Assembly (NCBI GenBank): GCA_016191845.1
Contig: JACPVF010000016.1
Coordinates: 310,001 to 374,000, forward strand
Direction of reading: 5' to 3'
Length of the DNA: 64,000 nucleotides
From: Chloroflexota bacterium
GTDB taxonomy: Bacteria > Chloroflexota > Anaerolineae > Anaerolineales > Villigracilaceae
Shown here piece after piece: positions 17,597-27,036 of this stretch (position 1 is the stretch's first letter; the number at the start of each line of letters is the position of its first letter). The position numbers were made by a program, and so were the translations under genes. Below the pieces are notes generated by a model that was not told the DNA's origin, searched no databases, and saw only the letters and a program-made list of their open reading frames with translations.

Positions 17597-17897
17597 CGTA
17601 TCCGCCTGAGCGAACCTGCCGAGGGCAGGGTCATACCAGCGGGCGTTGTCCCTTCGCTGCGCTGCGGGATGCTTCGCGATAGAACATCAGGCTGAAGCGA
17701 TGCCCTGAGCCTGTCGAAGGGCCCTCGGCCGTGCCGCTGGTGGTGGGGTCGTCCATGTCCCCAAAGGGGATGCTATAGCAGTACTGTCCCGTGTCCCCTC
17801 CGCCATGCTTCGGGGATGCTGTGCGATAGGTGTAGGCGGGGGACCTGTAGGCAGGTGTGGTGGTCGGGCTGGCGGTCCACGTGGCGCGGACCTCGCC
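17597..17897 (-). pseudogene. Broken RHS core remnant with four small insertions
   Basis: The sequence matches the core of the other RHS copies but is interrupted relative to them at about 17649-17679 (31 bp, frame-breaking), 17698-17721, 17758-17779 and 17790-17824. The inserts are short and partly palindromic, for example CCCTGAGCCTGTCGAAGGG and CCCCAAAGGGG. Homology stops abruptly near 17897 (GACCTCGCCC), where the other copies continue. The frame cannot be translated through. Confidence 0.75.
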
Positions 17898-17906
17898 CTC
17901 ATGCTG

Positions 17907-17950
17907 AACCTCTATCGAACCTCTATCGAACCTCTATCCATCCTCTATCC
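17907..17950. repeat. Four tandem copies of an 11-bp unit
   Basis: AACCTCTATCG occurs twice, followed by AACCTCTATCC and ATCCTCTATCC, directly beside the truncated end of the RHS core remnant. The rest of 17951-18100 shows no gene. Confidence 0.8.
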
Positions 17951-18100
17951 CCGCTTTTCCAGCTTATCCAGGGGGGAACTGGGTGGCGGGGGCATCTCTG
18001 CCCTCAGGGGGGATCCGATCGCTTTTGAGAAAGCTTGGTTGTGCATTTTGCGAATATTTCAACGTTTTTCATGCCTCCTGCTGGTTGAATATAAATATTA

Positions 18101-18135
18101 TCCCCCTCTCGCAAATCTTTTCTGCGAGAGGGGGA
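18101..18135. terminator. Terminator hairpin after the SLH protein gene
   Basis: TCCCCCTCTCGCA and TGCGAGAGGGGGA form a perfect 13-bp stem around an 8-nt loop, just past the stop of the minus-strand gene at 18145. An AT-rich stretch follows in that direction. Confidence 0.75.
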
Positions 18136-18144
18136 TGTGATGCG

Positions 18145-20910
18145 CTACGGCATTGCCAGGTGGAAGGTGCGTTGCAGGAAGACCGCCATCTGCGCGCGGT
18201 TGACCGCCGTCTCGGGGCAGAAGAGCCCGCTGCTGCAGCCGCCCGTGATGCCCTCCGCTGCCAGTTGCTTGATCCATGCGGCGGCCCAATAGCTGGCGGG
18301 GACGTCCGTGAAGCCTGTGCCCGTGCCCACCTCGGGCGGGACGTAGGCCGCGCCATGCTCCGCCCGCAGCAGGAAGACCGCCATCTGCGCGCGGCTGACG
18401 ATGACCTCAGGACAGTACATCCCGCCGCCGCAGCCGCCCGTGACGGCGTCGCCCGCCAGTTGCTCGATCCAGGCCGCGGCCCAGTAATCGTAAGGCACAT
18501 CCCCGAAGACCGTCCCCGTGGCAGGCGGCGGGGTGAAGGTCGAGTCGTGCATGCCGCGCTCCAGAAAGACCGCCATCTGCGCGCGCGAGACCGCCGTATC
18601 GGGGCAGAAATTCCCGTTGCCGCAGCCGCCTGTGATGCCTGCCAGGTAGATGCTTTCGATGTAGGACCAGGCCCAATAGTCCAGGGGCACGTCCGCAAAG
18701 GCGGGATGCGGCAGGATGGTGTAGACTTCCCCGCCCGTGAAGTCCCCGTTGCCAGCGTCGTATCCGCCCAGGCGGTTGTACATCGAGTCCTGGATGCTGT
18801 CGTCGTCCACCAGGTCCAGGCGCAGGGTACCTGATGAGGCGCCCGTGTGGACCGTCACGCTCCAGGTATCGCCCGAGCCGCTGACCGAGGTCACCGAGGC
18901 GTTGACCACCCCCGAGGTAGTCAGGGCGAAGTCGCTTGCGTCCACGCCTGTGACGGATTCACTGAAGACCACCATGTAGGTCACCAGGTTGGCGTCGGTG
19001 GGGTTGGGGGAGGTGCGCAGGATGGCCAACACGGTTGGGTACTTCTCCAGCGGGACGTAGTATTCGAGGTACAGGTAGGGCTGGTCGCCCACGGCGGCAT
19101 CCCCGCTGAACAGCTTCAGGAAGTCCGCGTTGTGGTTGTCGTTGTCGTCCAGGGTGAAGCGCAGCCGCATCTGGGTGGTGCCGTAGGGGTGGATGAGGGG
19201 ATAGGCGGATGGGTCCAGAAAGGCGGTGTACCAGCCCGCGCTCAGGCCCGAGCCGACAGTGCCGCCGCCGTTCAGGTCCGCGGCCGCTTCGAAGTCGGTC
19301 GCTTCCAAGGCTGCCGCGCCGAAGGCGGGCTTGCGCAGGTCCACCAGCAGCGGCCCCAGCGAGTTGAAGGGATTGCCGCCCGTCACGCCCTGTTTCTTGA
19401 CCTTGAGCACGGCCTGCGTGATGACGGCGTTGTTCGGCAGCGATGAGGTGTCGAAGTGCAGGATCGCGCGGTATTGCTGGTCGTTGGCGGCGTCGCCCAC
19501 ATACAGCAGCGTGGATTGCGAGTCCACATGCCCGCCGACCTCGGTGTCCTCGCCCGATTCGATCACCCAGCCGTCGTAGCCCCCAGCCGAGGTGTAGGTC
19601 TTAGCCACGGGCGTGAATACCTCGCGCTCGAAGACGTCGCTCGCCTCGTTGGTGTCATTGGGGACGATGGTGTGCGAATCGGATTGGAAGGCCAGGAAGC
19701 GTCCGTCGCTCGAGATCGCGGGTCCGCCCAAGGAGTCGGTCTCGTCATAGCCTGGGGCCACGACGGTCGTCTCGCCCGTGACGCAGTCGTGCAATTGGAT
19801 CCTGCGCCCTGGCAGGCCGTCGCCCTTTTCATCGAACTCGAAGGCCGCATAGCGCCCGTCCGACGAGATGACGGCTTGTTCCGAGAGTCCCACCATCGGG
19901 CCGTAGTCGTCATACGAAGAGACCAGGATCGTCTCGCCCGTGAGCAGGTCGTGACGGAAGGCCTGCGTATACCCGTAGATGTCGTCCTCTATCAGGTTCT
20001 CCGAATGGGATGAGAAGACCACATATCGTCCGCTCGCCGAGAGGGACCCCTCGCTGCCGCCGCGGTCGGCCTGTTCGCCGCTCGTGTTGACCGTGGCCAG
20101 GAAGGTGGTGCCCGCCTGGCGGTCCCGCACGAAGACGTCCAGGGCGTCGTTCGCGTCATCCGCCACCAGATTGGTGGCGCTCGAGGAGAAGACCACCAGG
20201 TTTCCGTCCGCCGAGATGGACGGCTCCCAGGTGTTGCCATTGGCCTCGACCTCGCCGCTGGATACGTTGACCCGTTCGGTGTGGCCCGTGATCAGGTCGT
20301 GCACGAAGATGTCGGCCCTGGTGTTGTTGTCGCCGTCCACGAGGTTGGTGGCATAGGAGGAGAAGGCCGCAAAGTGCCCATCCCCCGAGAGGACGAGGGA
20401 ACTGTCGGTCTGGTCGTTGCCCTGTTCGCCCAGCGAGCTGACCGAGACCCGCACGGTATCGCCCGTCTGGCGGTCGTGGACGAAGGCGTCGTCCACGTTG
20501 TTGGTGTCCCCGCTGACCAGGTTGGTGGCGCCCGAGAGGAAGCCCACGTAGCGGCCGTCGCCCGAGATGGCGGCGCGATACGAGCCGCTGTTGGCCTGCG
20601 TTCCGCCCGCGCCGAGCGAGGCGCGGGTGGTCTCACCCGTCAGGCGGTCGTGCACGAAGATGTCGGGCGCGCCGTTCGTGTCCCCGCTGACCAGGTTGTC
20701 CGCGCCTGATTCGAAGGCCACGTAGCGTCCGTCCGCGGAGATGGAGGCCCATGAGGAGCCAGCGTTGGCCTGTGTGCCGCTCGAACTGACCGAAACCCGC
20801 ACGCTGGGCGAGAGCGCCTCGGCCTTTCCCCCGTGGATGGACAGGCCTGCCGTCAGCAGGCTGACCAGCACGACCCAATGCGCCAGAATCCGCATTCTGG
20901 AGGTAGCCAT
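18145..20910 (-). CDS. SLH-anchored surface protein with TolB-like propeller
   Basis: 921 residues; ATG 20910 follows AAGGA. After a signal peptide (VVLVSLLTAGLSIHGGKA) come many PD40/WD40-like repeats (ISADGRYVAFESGADNLVSGDT and variants, about residues 50-430) that form a TolB-type propeller. A DNRLRE-like module (LLYVGDAANDQQYRAILHFD, about 480-640) and an Ig-like segment follow. Three SLH repeats close the protein (YWAWSYIESIYLAGITGGC, YWAAAWIEQLAGDAVTGGC, YWAAAWIKQLAAEGITGGC), each with a conserved Cys pair. SLH domains bind cell-wall polymers, so this sits on the cell surface. The ligand is unknown. The gene is GC-rich, unlike the RHS region beside it. Confidence 0.88.
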   Translation of the reverse strand: MATSRMRILAHWVVLVSLLTAGLSIHGGKAEALSPSVRVSVSSSGTQANAGSSWASISADGRYVAFESGADNLVSGDTNGAPDIFVHDRLTGETTRASLGAGGTQANSGSYRAAISGDGRYVGFLSGATNLVSGDTNNVDDAFVHDRQTGDTVRVSVSSLGEQGNDQTDSSLVLSGDGHFAAFSSYATNLVDGDNNTRADIFVHDLITGHTERVNVSSGEVEANGNTWEPSISADGNLVVFSSSATNLVADDANDALDVFVRDRQAGTTFLATVNTSGEQADRGGSEGSLSASGRYVVFSSHSENLIEDDIYGYTQAFRHDLLTGETILVSSYDDYGPMVGLSEQAVISSDGRYAAFEFDEKGDGLPGRRIQLHDCVTGETTVVAPGYDETDSLGGPAISSDGRFLAFQSDSHTIVPNDTNEASDVFEREVFTPVAKTYTSAGGYDGWVIESGEDTEVGGHVDSQSTLLYVGDAANDQQYRAILHFDTSSLPNNAVITQAVLKVKKQGVTGGNPFNSLGPLLVDLRKPAFGAAALEATDFEAAADLNGGGTVGSGLSAGWYTAFLDPSAYPLIHPYGTTQMRLRFTLDDNDNHNADFLKLFSGDAAVGDQPYLYLEYYVPLEKYPTVLAILRTSPNPTDANLVTYMVVFSESVTGVDASDFALTTSGVVNASVTSVSGSGDTWSVTVHTGASSGTLRLDLVDDDSIQDSMYNRLGGYDAGNGDFTGGEVYTILPHPAFADVPLDYWAWSYIESIYLAGITGGCGNGNFCPDTAVSRAQMAVFLERGMHDSTFTPPPATGTVFGDVPYDYWAAAWIEQLAGDAVTGGCGGGMYCPEVIVSRAQMAVFLLRAEHGAAYVPPEVGTGTGFTDVPASYWAAAWIKQLAAEGITGGCSSGLFCPETAVNRAQMAVFLQRTFHLAMP

Positions 20911-21208
20911 AGGATTTCCTTCCAGGAATCAGGTTGGATCGCAGGGATGACTTGTTTCGACGATGACCCGACCCCCATTCATTATAGGACGGAGTCAGGC
21001 GGCATTTCAAGCCACCCCTTTATTTCCGATCCTTTGCGTTGAGCGGAGCGAGCCAGGAGCGGGCGAAGCCGAACCGCTGCGCCCTCAGCGCCTTGGGGAT
21101 CAAGAAAGCCAGGGTATGGACGGCGAATTCACCCTGTTTCCTTCGGGTCCAAATGAGTTAAAAATCGACAATTATTCCTTTTAGTCTTTCCGTTTCGGAA
21201 GATTGTAT
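20911..21208. other. Intergenic region with REP-like sequence
   Basis: No gene seen. Around 21036-21095 lies GCGTTGAGCGGAGCGAGCC and a related downstream arm (CTGCGCCCTCAGCGCC), a degenerate member of the same REP-like family as 25453 and 33228. The remainder is the divergent upstream region of the SLH gene and of the importer. Confidence 0.5.
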
Positions 21209-21236
21209 TTGACTCTCGTGTCGATTCCGCTATAAT
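21209..21236 (+). promoter_or_regulatory. Sigma70-type promoter of the polyamine importer
   Basis: TTGACT (21209-21214), a 16-bp spacer and TATAAT (21231-21236). Transcription would start near 21243, leaving a leader of about 160 nt before the binding-protein gene. I did not recognise a riboswitch in it. Confidence 0.7.
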
Positions 21237-21401
21237 GCGCGCAGATTTTCCACTGTCCCATCCTGCTGGTTGTGGAGTGCCCTGACCTTGAATTCGTTTC
21301 AACGGCAAATACGCTTGGAGGGAGGTGGTCTTTTGTTTTAAGTGACGAAGCTCGGCCCAACCTCAATATTCGACCCATGATTCCCAAAGGAGAAGAGACG
21401 C

Positions 21402-22559
21402 ATGAAATCGAAATGGTTTGTATTTCTATCGGTACTGGCCCTGGCGAGCCTGGTGCTGACCGCCTGCGGAGGAGCAGGCGGCGCGGCCCAGCCCATGAAG
21501 TCGCTGGGCAAGGGCGAGGGCGAGGTGGATATCATCGCCTGGGCGGGCTACATCGAGCGCGGTGAGTCGGATCCCGCCTACGACTGGGTGACCGCCTTCG
21601 AAGCGGAGACAGGCTGCAAGGTCAACGTGAAGGTGGCGGCCACCTCCGACGAGATGGTGCAGTTGATGCTCGGCGGCGGCTTTGACCTGGTGACCGCCTC
21701 GGGCGACGCCTCCAACCGCCTGATCGCGGGCGGCACCGTCCAGCCGATCAACCTGGACCTGATCCCTTCCTATAAGAACGTGGACGAGCGCCTGCAGAAC
21801 GCGCCCTGGCACACGGTGGATGGCGTGCATTATGGGACCCCGTATCAGTGGGGCCCGAACGTGTTGATGTACAGCACCGACGTGTTCCCCGAGGCGCCCA
21901 CCACCTGGGGCGTGGTCTTCAAGGAACAGGACCTGCCCGACGGCAAATCGAACAAGGGCCGCGTGCAGGCCTATGACGGCCCGATCTACATCGCCGACGC
22001 CGCCCTGTACCTGAAGTACAACAATCCCGAGCTGGGCATCACCGACCCGTACCTGCTGAACCAGAAGCAGTTCGACGCGGCCGTGGCCCTGCTCACCGAC
22101 CAGCGCAAGCTGGTCAACCGCTACTGGCACGATGTGGCCGTCCAGATGGACGACTTCACCAACGAAGGCACAGCGGCTTCGTCCTCGTGGCCGTATCAGG
22201 TCAACCTGCTGCAATTCGACAGCAAGCCCATCGCCTCGACCATCCCGCAGGAAGGCGCCACGGGCTGGGCCGACACCACCATGATGCACGCCAAGGCCCC
22301 GCACCCGAACTGCGCTTACATGTGGATGGAGCACTCGCTCGATCCCAAGGTGCAGGGCGACGTGGCGGCCTGGTTCGGCTCGGTGCCCTCGGTCCCTGCG
22401 GCCTGCACGGGCAACGAACTGCTGACCGACGCGGGCTGCGCCACCAACGGCTTCAACGATTTCGACAAGATCTATTTCTGGAAGACCCCCACGGGCACGG
22501 ACGTGGTTCCGTACTCCAAGTGGGTCGAGGCCTATAACACCATCAAGGGCAGTCAGTAG
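21402..22559 (+). CDS. potD: Polyamine-type ABC transporter substrate-binding lipoprotein
   Basis: 385 residues; AAAGGAG precedes ATG 21402. A lipoprotein signal ([17 protein letters not shown]) anchors it outside the membrane. The body matches PotD/YdcS-type solute-binding proteins: [13 protein letters not shown] near the N-terminus, a [18 protein letters not shown] segment, [14 protein letters not shown], and a C-terminal [11 protein letters not shown]. It delivers spermidine or putrescine (or a related cation) to the permease encoded downstream. The exact ligand cannot be read from the sequence. It is the first gene of the importer operon. Confidence 0.85.
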   Translation: MKSKWFVFLSVLALASLVLTACGGAGGAAQPMKSLGKGEGEVDIIAWAGYIERGESDPAYDWVTAFEAETGCKVNVKVAATSDEMVQLMLGGGFDLVTASGDASNRLIAGGTVQPINLDLIPSYKNVDERLQNAPWHTVDGVHYGTPYQWGPNVLMYSTDVFPEAPTTWGVVFKEQDLPDGKSNKGRVQAYDGPIYIADAALYLKYNNPELGITDPYLLNQKQFDAAVALLTDQRKLVNRYWHDVAVQMDDFTNEGTAASSSWPYQVNLLQFDSKPIASTIPQEGATGWADTTMMHAKAPHPNCAYMWMEHSLDPKVQGDVAAWFGSVPSVPAACTGNELLTDAGCATNGFNDFDKIYFWKTPTGTDVVPYSKWVEAYNTIKGSQ

Positions 22560-22574
22560 ATTTCGAGCGGCTTT

Positions 22575-22606
22575 CCCCACCGCGTCAGGGAACTGGCGCG
22601 GTGGGG
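22575..22606. promoter_or_regulatory. Intercistronic hairpin between binding-protein and ATPase genes
   Basis: CCCCACCGCG (22575-22584) pairs perfectly with CGCGGTGGGG (22597-22606). Only a short CTTT follows. Such hairpins commonly stabilise the binding-protein mRNA or partially terminate, giving more binding protein than transporter. Confidence 0.65.
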
Positions 22607-22630
22607 CTTTGTGATTGGACGGGACCGACG

Positions 22631-23656
22631 ATGAGTTCTTCAGCCATTATTTTCGAGCATGTTACGCGTCACTTCGGGGAGGTGCGGGCGGTGGACAACG
22701 TCAGCATGGAAGTGCGCGACGGTGAATTTTTTTCCATGCTCGGGCCCTCGGGTTCGGGCAAGACCACCTGCCTGCGCCTGATCGCGGGCTTCGAGCGTCC
22801 CAGCGCGGGGCGCATCTTGTTATACGGGCAGGACGTTTCGACCCTGCCGCCCTATGAACGGCCTGTCAACACGGTCTTTCAGGATTACGCCCTCTTCCCG
22901 CACATGACCGTCGGCGAGAACATCGCCTATGGGTTGATGCTCAAGAAGGTCGCCAAACCCGAGCAAAGGAAGCGCGCCGAAGAAATGCTGGAACTCGTCC
23001 GCCTGCCTGGCTTGGCCGACCGCAAACCGTCCCAGCTCTCGGGCGGACAGCGTCAACGTGTGGCCCTGGCCCGCGCCCTGATCAACCAGCCCAAGGTGCT
23101 TCTGCTCGATGAGCCGCTCGGCGCCCTGGACCTCAAGCTGCGTCAGCAAATGCAGGTGGAACTCAAGGCCATCCAGCAGCGCGTGGGCATCACCTTCATC
23201 TTTGTCACCCACGACCAGGAGGAGGCCCTGACCATGAGCGACCGCATCGCGGTCTTCAATCAGGGCCAGATCGAACAGGTCGGCAGCCCCGCCGAGATGT
23301 ACGAGCATCCTGCCACGCCGTTCGTGGCGGGCTTCGTCGGCGTCTCGAATCTGATCAGCGGTCCGCTGGCGAAGCAGATCACGGGCTCGGAGGAGCGCTT
23401 CTCCATCCGCCCCGAGAAGATCCGCCTGGCGCCGCTCTCGTCCCAGCCCGAAGCGGATCAATATGCCGTCGAAGGCCTGGTGCGGGACGTCATCTACCTG
23501 GGCCTGTACACGCGCTACCTGGTGGAAGTGGGCGGCGTCGACCTGGTGGTGGTCGAGCAGAACCTCAAGACCACCTCGATGGACGTGTTCAAGGTCAAGG
23601 GCCAGCGCGTGCGCCTGCTGTGGGACCGTGAGCACGTGCGCACGATCGGAGGCTGA
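22631..23656 (+). CDS. potA: Polyamine-type ABC transporter ATP-binding protein
   Basis: 341 residues from ATG 22631 ([16 protein letters not shown]). Walker [10 protein letters not shown], signature [15 protein letters not shown], Walker [13 protein letters not shown], switch His in [10 protein letters not shown], and a C-terminal TOBE-type domain ([11 protein letters not shown]) as in PotA. It energises import through the two permeases that follow. Its TGA is one base from the ATG of the next gene (TGAGATG). Confidence 0.92.
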   Translation: MSSSAIIFEHVTRHFGEVRAVDNVSMEVRDGEFFSMLGPSGSGKTTCLRLIAGFERPSAGRILLYGQDVSTLPPYERPVNTVFQDYALFPHMTVGENIAYGLMLKKVAKPEQRKRAEEMLELVRLPGLADRKPSQLSGGQRQRVALARALINQPKVLLLDEPLGALDLKLRQQMQVELKAIQQRVGITFIFVTHDQEEALTMSDRIAVFNQGQIEQVGSPAEMYEHPATPFVAGFVGVSNLISGPLAKQITGSEERFSIRPEKIRLAPLSSQPEADQYAVEGLVRDVIYLGLYTRYLVEVGGVDLVVVEQNLKTTSMDVFKVKGQRVRLLWDREHVRTIGG

Positions 23657-23657
23657 G

Positions 23658-24563
23658 ATGCTCAGACGCCTGTCCACATACCTGTATCTGCGGCCCAAGT
23701 TGGTGTTGTGGCTGCTGCTGGGTCCGCCCATGCTGTACATGCTGGTGGTCTATCTGGGCTCGCTTTTCAGCTTGTTGCTGAACAGCTTCTTCTATCTGGA
23801 TGGCTTCACGGGCAGGGTGGTGTATCAGTTCACCCTGCAGAACTACTTCAAGTTGTTCGAGCGCGCCAACCTCGAGATCTTCACGCGCACCACGCTCATG
23901 GCGGCGGCCGTCACCCTGGCGGATGCCGCGCTGGCCTTTCCGCTCGGATATTACATGGCCAAGTTTGCCTCGCCGCGCGTCAAGTCCTTCATGTATCTGG
24001 CGGTGTTGGTTCCGCTCTGGTCGAGTTATCTGGTGCGCGTCTACGCCTGGCGTCTCATCCTCGCCAAGGAAGGCATCCTGACCTGGATGTTGGGACACAT
24101 CGGCCTGCGCGGCGTCCTCGACTGGCTGCTGACCCTGCCGTACATCGGCGGTACGTCCCTGGGACTCTCCTCGATCGGCATGTTCCTGGCCTTCACCTAC
24201 GTCTGGCTGCCGTACATGGTCCTGCCGATCCAGACCGCGTTGGAGCGGGTTCCGCGCTCGCTCGAAGAGGCCTCCAGCGACCTGGGCGCAAAGCCCTTCG
24301 AGACCTTCCGCACGGTCATCCTGCCGCTGGCCTTCCCTGGCGTGGTGGCGGGGTCGATCTTCACCTTCTCGCTGACCCTGGGGGACTTCGTCGTGCCGCT
24401 CTCGCTGGGCAATTCCAGCCCGTTCATCGGGACGGCGGTCTACTCGTATCAGGGCACCTCGGGCAACATTCCGCTGGCGGCGGCCTTCATCATGGGACCG
24501 ATCACGATCATGATCGTCTACCTGTTGATCGCCCGCAAGATGGGAGCCTTCGATGCGCTCTAA
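23658..24563 (+). CDS. potB: Polyamine-type ABC transporter permease 1
   Basis: 301 residues starting [11 protein letters not shown] at ATG 23658; the frame is open upstream within potA. About six membrane helices and the EAA-loop ([20 protein letters not shown]) that docks on the ATPase. A large outside segment after the first helix is usual for PotB. It overlaps potC by 11 bp. Confidence 0.9.
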   Translation: MLRRLSTYLYLRPKLVLWLLLGPPMLYMLVVYLGSLFSLLLNSFFYLDGFTGRVVYQFTLQNYFKLFERANLEIFTRTTLMAAAVTLADAALAFPLGYYMAKFASPRVKSFMYLAVLVPLWSSYLVRVYAWRLILAKEGILTWMLGHIGLRGVLDWLLTLPYIGGTSLGLSSIGMFLAFTYVWLPYMVLPIQTALERVPRSLEEASSDLGAKPFETFRTVILPLAFPGVVAGSIFTFSLTLGDFVVPLSLGNSSPFIGTAVYSYQGTSGNIPLAAAFIMGPITIMIVYLLIARKMGAFDAL

Positions 24564-25374
24564 GTCCCTGCCCGACCAACCGCGCGCGCCCTTCGTCGTC
24601 TGGCTGGGAGCCGTCGGCGCGCTGCTCTTCCTGCACGTCCCCGTGTGGATCATTTTCCTGTACGCCTTCACCACCGACGAGTCGACCTACTCCTTCCCGC
24701 CCCCTGGGTTGACCACGCGTTGGTTTGGCGAGGCCTTCGCCCGCGGTGACATGTGGGACGCGCTGGCCGTCTCGTTGGGGGTGGCGCTCATCGCCACTGC
24801 GGTGGCGCTCGTGCTGGGGACCCTGGCCGCAGCGGCCGTCTATCGCAGCGAATTCTTCGGCAGGGACGCCGTCTCCTTCTTATTAGTGCTGCCCATCGCC
24901 CTGCCTGGCATCGCCACGGGCATCGCCCTGCGCTCGACCATTGCTTCGCTGAACATCCCCTTCTCGTTCTGGACCATCATCATCGGCCACGCTACCTTCT
25001 GCGTGGTGACCGTCTACAACAATGTGCTGGCGCGCTTCCGCCGTTCGAGCGGATCGATGATCGAGGCTTCGATGGACCTCGGCGCCGACTCGTGGCAGAC
25101 CTTCCGTCACGTAGTGCTGCCCAACATCGCCACGGCCCTGCTGGCGGGCGGCATGCTGGCCTTTGCCCTGTCCTTCGACGAGATCATTGTCACCACCTTC
25201 ACGGCGGGCCAGCAGGAGACCCTGCCCATCTGGATCTTCAGCCAGTTGGCCCGTCCGCGTGAACGGCCTGTCACCAACGTGGTGGCCATGCTGGTCTTCT
25301 TCATCACATTGGTGCCGATCTATCTGGCCCAGCGCCTGACCTCGGAGACGGCCGACACCGAAGGTAAGGAATGA
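24553..25374 (+). CDS. potC: Polyamine-type ABC transporter permease 2
   Basis: 273 residues, start overlapping potB, so translation is coupled. Six predicted helices and the EAA motif [20 protein letters not shown]. It forms the heterodimeric channel with PotB. A strong terminator follows the stop, ending the operon. Confidence 0.9.
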   Translation: MRSKSLPDQPRAPFVVWLGAVGALLFLHVPVWIIFLYAFTTDESTYSFPPPGLTTRWFGEAFARGDMWDALAVSLGVALIATAVALVLGTLAAAAVYRSEFFGRDAVSFLLVLPIALPGIATGIALRSTIASLNIPFSFWTIIIGHATFCVVTVYNNVLARFRRSSGSMIEASMDLGADSWQTFRHVVLPNIATALLAGGMLAFALSFDEIIVTTFTAGQQETLPIWIFSQLARPRERPVTNVVAMLVFFITLVPIYLAQRLTSETADTEGKE

Positions 25375-25380
25375 ACGAAA

Positions 25381-25406
25381 GAGCCTGTCCAGTGACAGGC
25401 TCTTTT
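25381..25406 (+). terminator. Terminator of the polyamine importer operon
   Basis: GAGCCTGTC and GACAGGCTC form a 9-bp stem with a 4-nt loop followed by TTTTC; preceding A residues extend the stem. Confidence 0.85.
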
Positions 25407-25452
25407 CTTGACGCCGATCCTGCATTCGCATCATCCAAAAATCAAAAGTCTT

Positions 25453-25545
25453 CGCGTTGAGTGGAGCGCGGCGCAGTCGAAACGCCTTTGTCCTTCGACT
25501 ACGGGACTGCAGCGAACACGCAGTCCCTCCGCTTAGGATGAGAAG
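25453..25545. repeat. REP-like palindromic repeats
   Basis: CGCGTTGAGTGGAGCG followed by GCAGTCGAAACG, then further arms GGGACTGC...GCAGTCCC (about 25504-25527). Relatives are at 21036 and 33228. These are short extragenic palindromes common between genes in this kind of genome. No gene is present here. Confidence 0.6.
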
Positions 25546-25586
25546 AAAATTTCGGGTATGCTCTTAAGTCTTTCGGGAGGTTTCTC

Positions 25587-26342
25587 TTGTTGCGGTGGGA
25601 CTCGTTGAAAGTTCAGCCCGTCATGCTTGTGGTGTTGTCGTTGTGGGTGCTGACGATGATCCTGACCCCCATCGTCGGCTGGACCTGGGGCGGGACGGCG
25701 CTCAGAGGGGCCATCCAGGCGGGAGTACTGTTGCAAGTTGCGGCGGTGCTGACGGCGCTCTTCCTCCACATCGGGCGGCGGACTCTCCTCCCCGTGGGGA
25801 TCGTCCTGCCGCTGGCCTGGCTGGCGGAGTTCGTCGGCAGTCACACAGGTCTGCCCTTCGGCCGTTACTCCTACACCGACGTGCTCCAGCCGCAACTGGG
25901 CGATGTGCCGCTGCTCATCCCGCTGGCCTGGCTGATGATGCTCCCGCCTGCCTGGGCCGTCGCGGACCTGCTCGCCCCGCGCGGTCCGCGCTGGGGGAAG
26001 GCCGTGGTCGCGGCGTTGGCCTTCACTGCCTGGGACCTGTTCCTCGACCCGCAGATGGTCGCCTGGGATTTCTGGCGCTGGCATGAGCCTGGCGCATACT
26101 TCGGCATTCCTCTGCTCAATTATTTCGGCTGGCTGCTGGTTTCGTTCCTCATCACCTGCGCGGCTCTGCCCACCGGCCTGCCGCGCGGGGGCCTGCTGAC
26201 CATCTACATCATCACCTGGGTCCTGCAGACCATCGGGCAGGCCTTCTTCTGGTCCATGCCTGGGCCTGCCGCCTTTGGCTTTGTGTGCATGGGCATTTTT
26301 GGAGTGCTGGCGTTGCGCACGTATCGGGTCTCTCGTCCTTGA
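25587..26342 (+). CDS. cruF: Carotenoid biosynthesis protein, CruF-like hydratase (DUF422)
   Basis: 251 residues; TTG start at 25587, six bases after GGGAGG. A membrane protein with about seven helices and family-typical blocks: WLAEFVGSHTGLPFGRYSY, LIPLAWLMMLPPAW, and AWDLFLDPQMVAWDFWRW. CruF adds water across the terminal double bond of a linear or monocyclic carotene psi-end. The acyltransferase-like and glycosyltransferase genes that follow suggest the hydroxylated carotenoid is then glycosylated, perhaps acylated. The family is clear; the exact substrate is inferred. Confidence 0.8.
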   Translation: MLRWDSLKVQPVMLVVLSLWVLTMILTPIVGWTWGGTALRGAIQAGVLLQVAAVLTALFLHIGRRTLLPVGIVLPLAWLAEFVGSHTGLPFGRYSYTDVLQPQLGDVPLLIPLAWLMMLPPAWAVADLLAPRGPRWGKAVVAALAFTAWDLFLDPQMVAWDFWRWHEPGAYFGIPLLNYFGWLLVSFLITCAALPTGLPRGGLLTIYIITWVLQTIGQAFFWSMPGPAAFGFVCMGIFGVLALRTYRVSRP

Positions 26343-26350
26343 AAAACTGA

Positions 26351-26419
26351 ACCAGAGATGAACGGCGATGGACAGAGATGTGCGTAAAGAATCCATGTTT
26401 ATCTTTGTTCATCTCTGGT
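26351..26419. repeat. 69-bp element with 13-bp perfect inverted repeats
   Basis: ACCAGAGATGAAC (26351-26363) and GTTCATCTCTGGT (26407-26419) are perfect inverted arms; the inside also repeats GATGGACAGAGATG. It sits in the cruF-plsY gap and could be a miniature element or act as a terminator. Confidence 0.65.
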
Positions 26420-26451
26420 GAATACCAAACCTGCTTACTGAAACACAGCCT

Positions 26452-27036
26452 ATGACGTTTCTCTTTTTCACCCTCTTTACCCTCTTCTCCTTTCTATGCG
26501 GCGCCCTGCCGTTCTCGGTCTGGCTCAGCCGACGGGCGGGCCGCGATGCGCGCGAGGTCGGTGACCATAACCCAGGCGCCACCAACGCCCTCAAAGCGGG
26601 TGGATGGGCCGTGGGCTTGCTGGCTTTTGCGCTCGACATCTCCAAGGGGGCCTTCCCCGTCGGCCTGGCCTGGTTCATCCTCGGTTGGCGCAGCTGGGAG
26701 ATCGCGCCCATCGCGTTGGCGCCCATGTTCGGTCACGCCTTCTCGCCCTTCCTGAATTTCCGCGGCGGCAAATCGCTGGCGGTCTCGCTCGGCATCTGGA
26801 TTGGCCTGACGCTCTGGCGCATGCCGCTCTTCATCCTGCCGCCGCTCGTGCTGACCTTCCTGTTCATCGATAACTCGGGCTGGGCCGTGAGCGCTGCACT
26901 GCTGTCTCTGGGCGTCGGCGTCTGGCTGGCGGGCGACCCCGTCTTGTGGGCTGTCTATCTTCCCATGGCCGCCTTCCTGCTTTGGAAGCACCGCGTTGAA
27001 TTGCGCCAGCCCATCCAGTTCCGCGCCCGCCGATGA
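26452..27036 (+). CDS. plsY: PlsY-like acyl-phosphate acyltransferase
   Basis: 194 residues, about five membrane helices. PlsY motifs are present: GDHNPGATNALKAGG (usually GSGNxGATN), DISKGAFPV and GHAFSPFLNFRGGKSLA. PlsY moves an acyl group from acyl-phosphate to glycerol 3-phosphate to start phospholipid synthesis. The first motif starts GDHN rather than GSGN, and the gene sits between carotenoid genes and overlaps the glycosyltransferase (ATGA). It may be a specialised copy acylating another acceptor, but ordinary phospholipid function is equally possible. Confidence 0.8.
   Translation: MTFLFFTLFTLFSFLCGALPFSVWLSRRAGRDAREVGDHNPGATNALKAGGWAVGLLAFALDISKGAFPVGLAWFILGWRSWEIAPIALAPMFGHAFSPFLNFRGGKSLAVSLGIWIGLTLWRMPLFILPPLVLTFLFIDNSGWAVSAALLSLGVGVWLAGDPVLWAVYLPMAAFLLWKHRVELRQPIQFRARR

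Noticed and set aside
21426..24674. Minus-strand open frames of 384, 306 and 359 codons over the polyamine importer
   Set aside because: They are antisense to potD, potA and potB, with His/Gln/Arg-rich translations typical of shadow frames.
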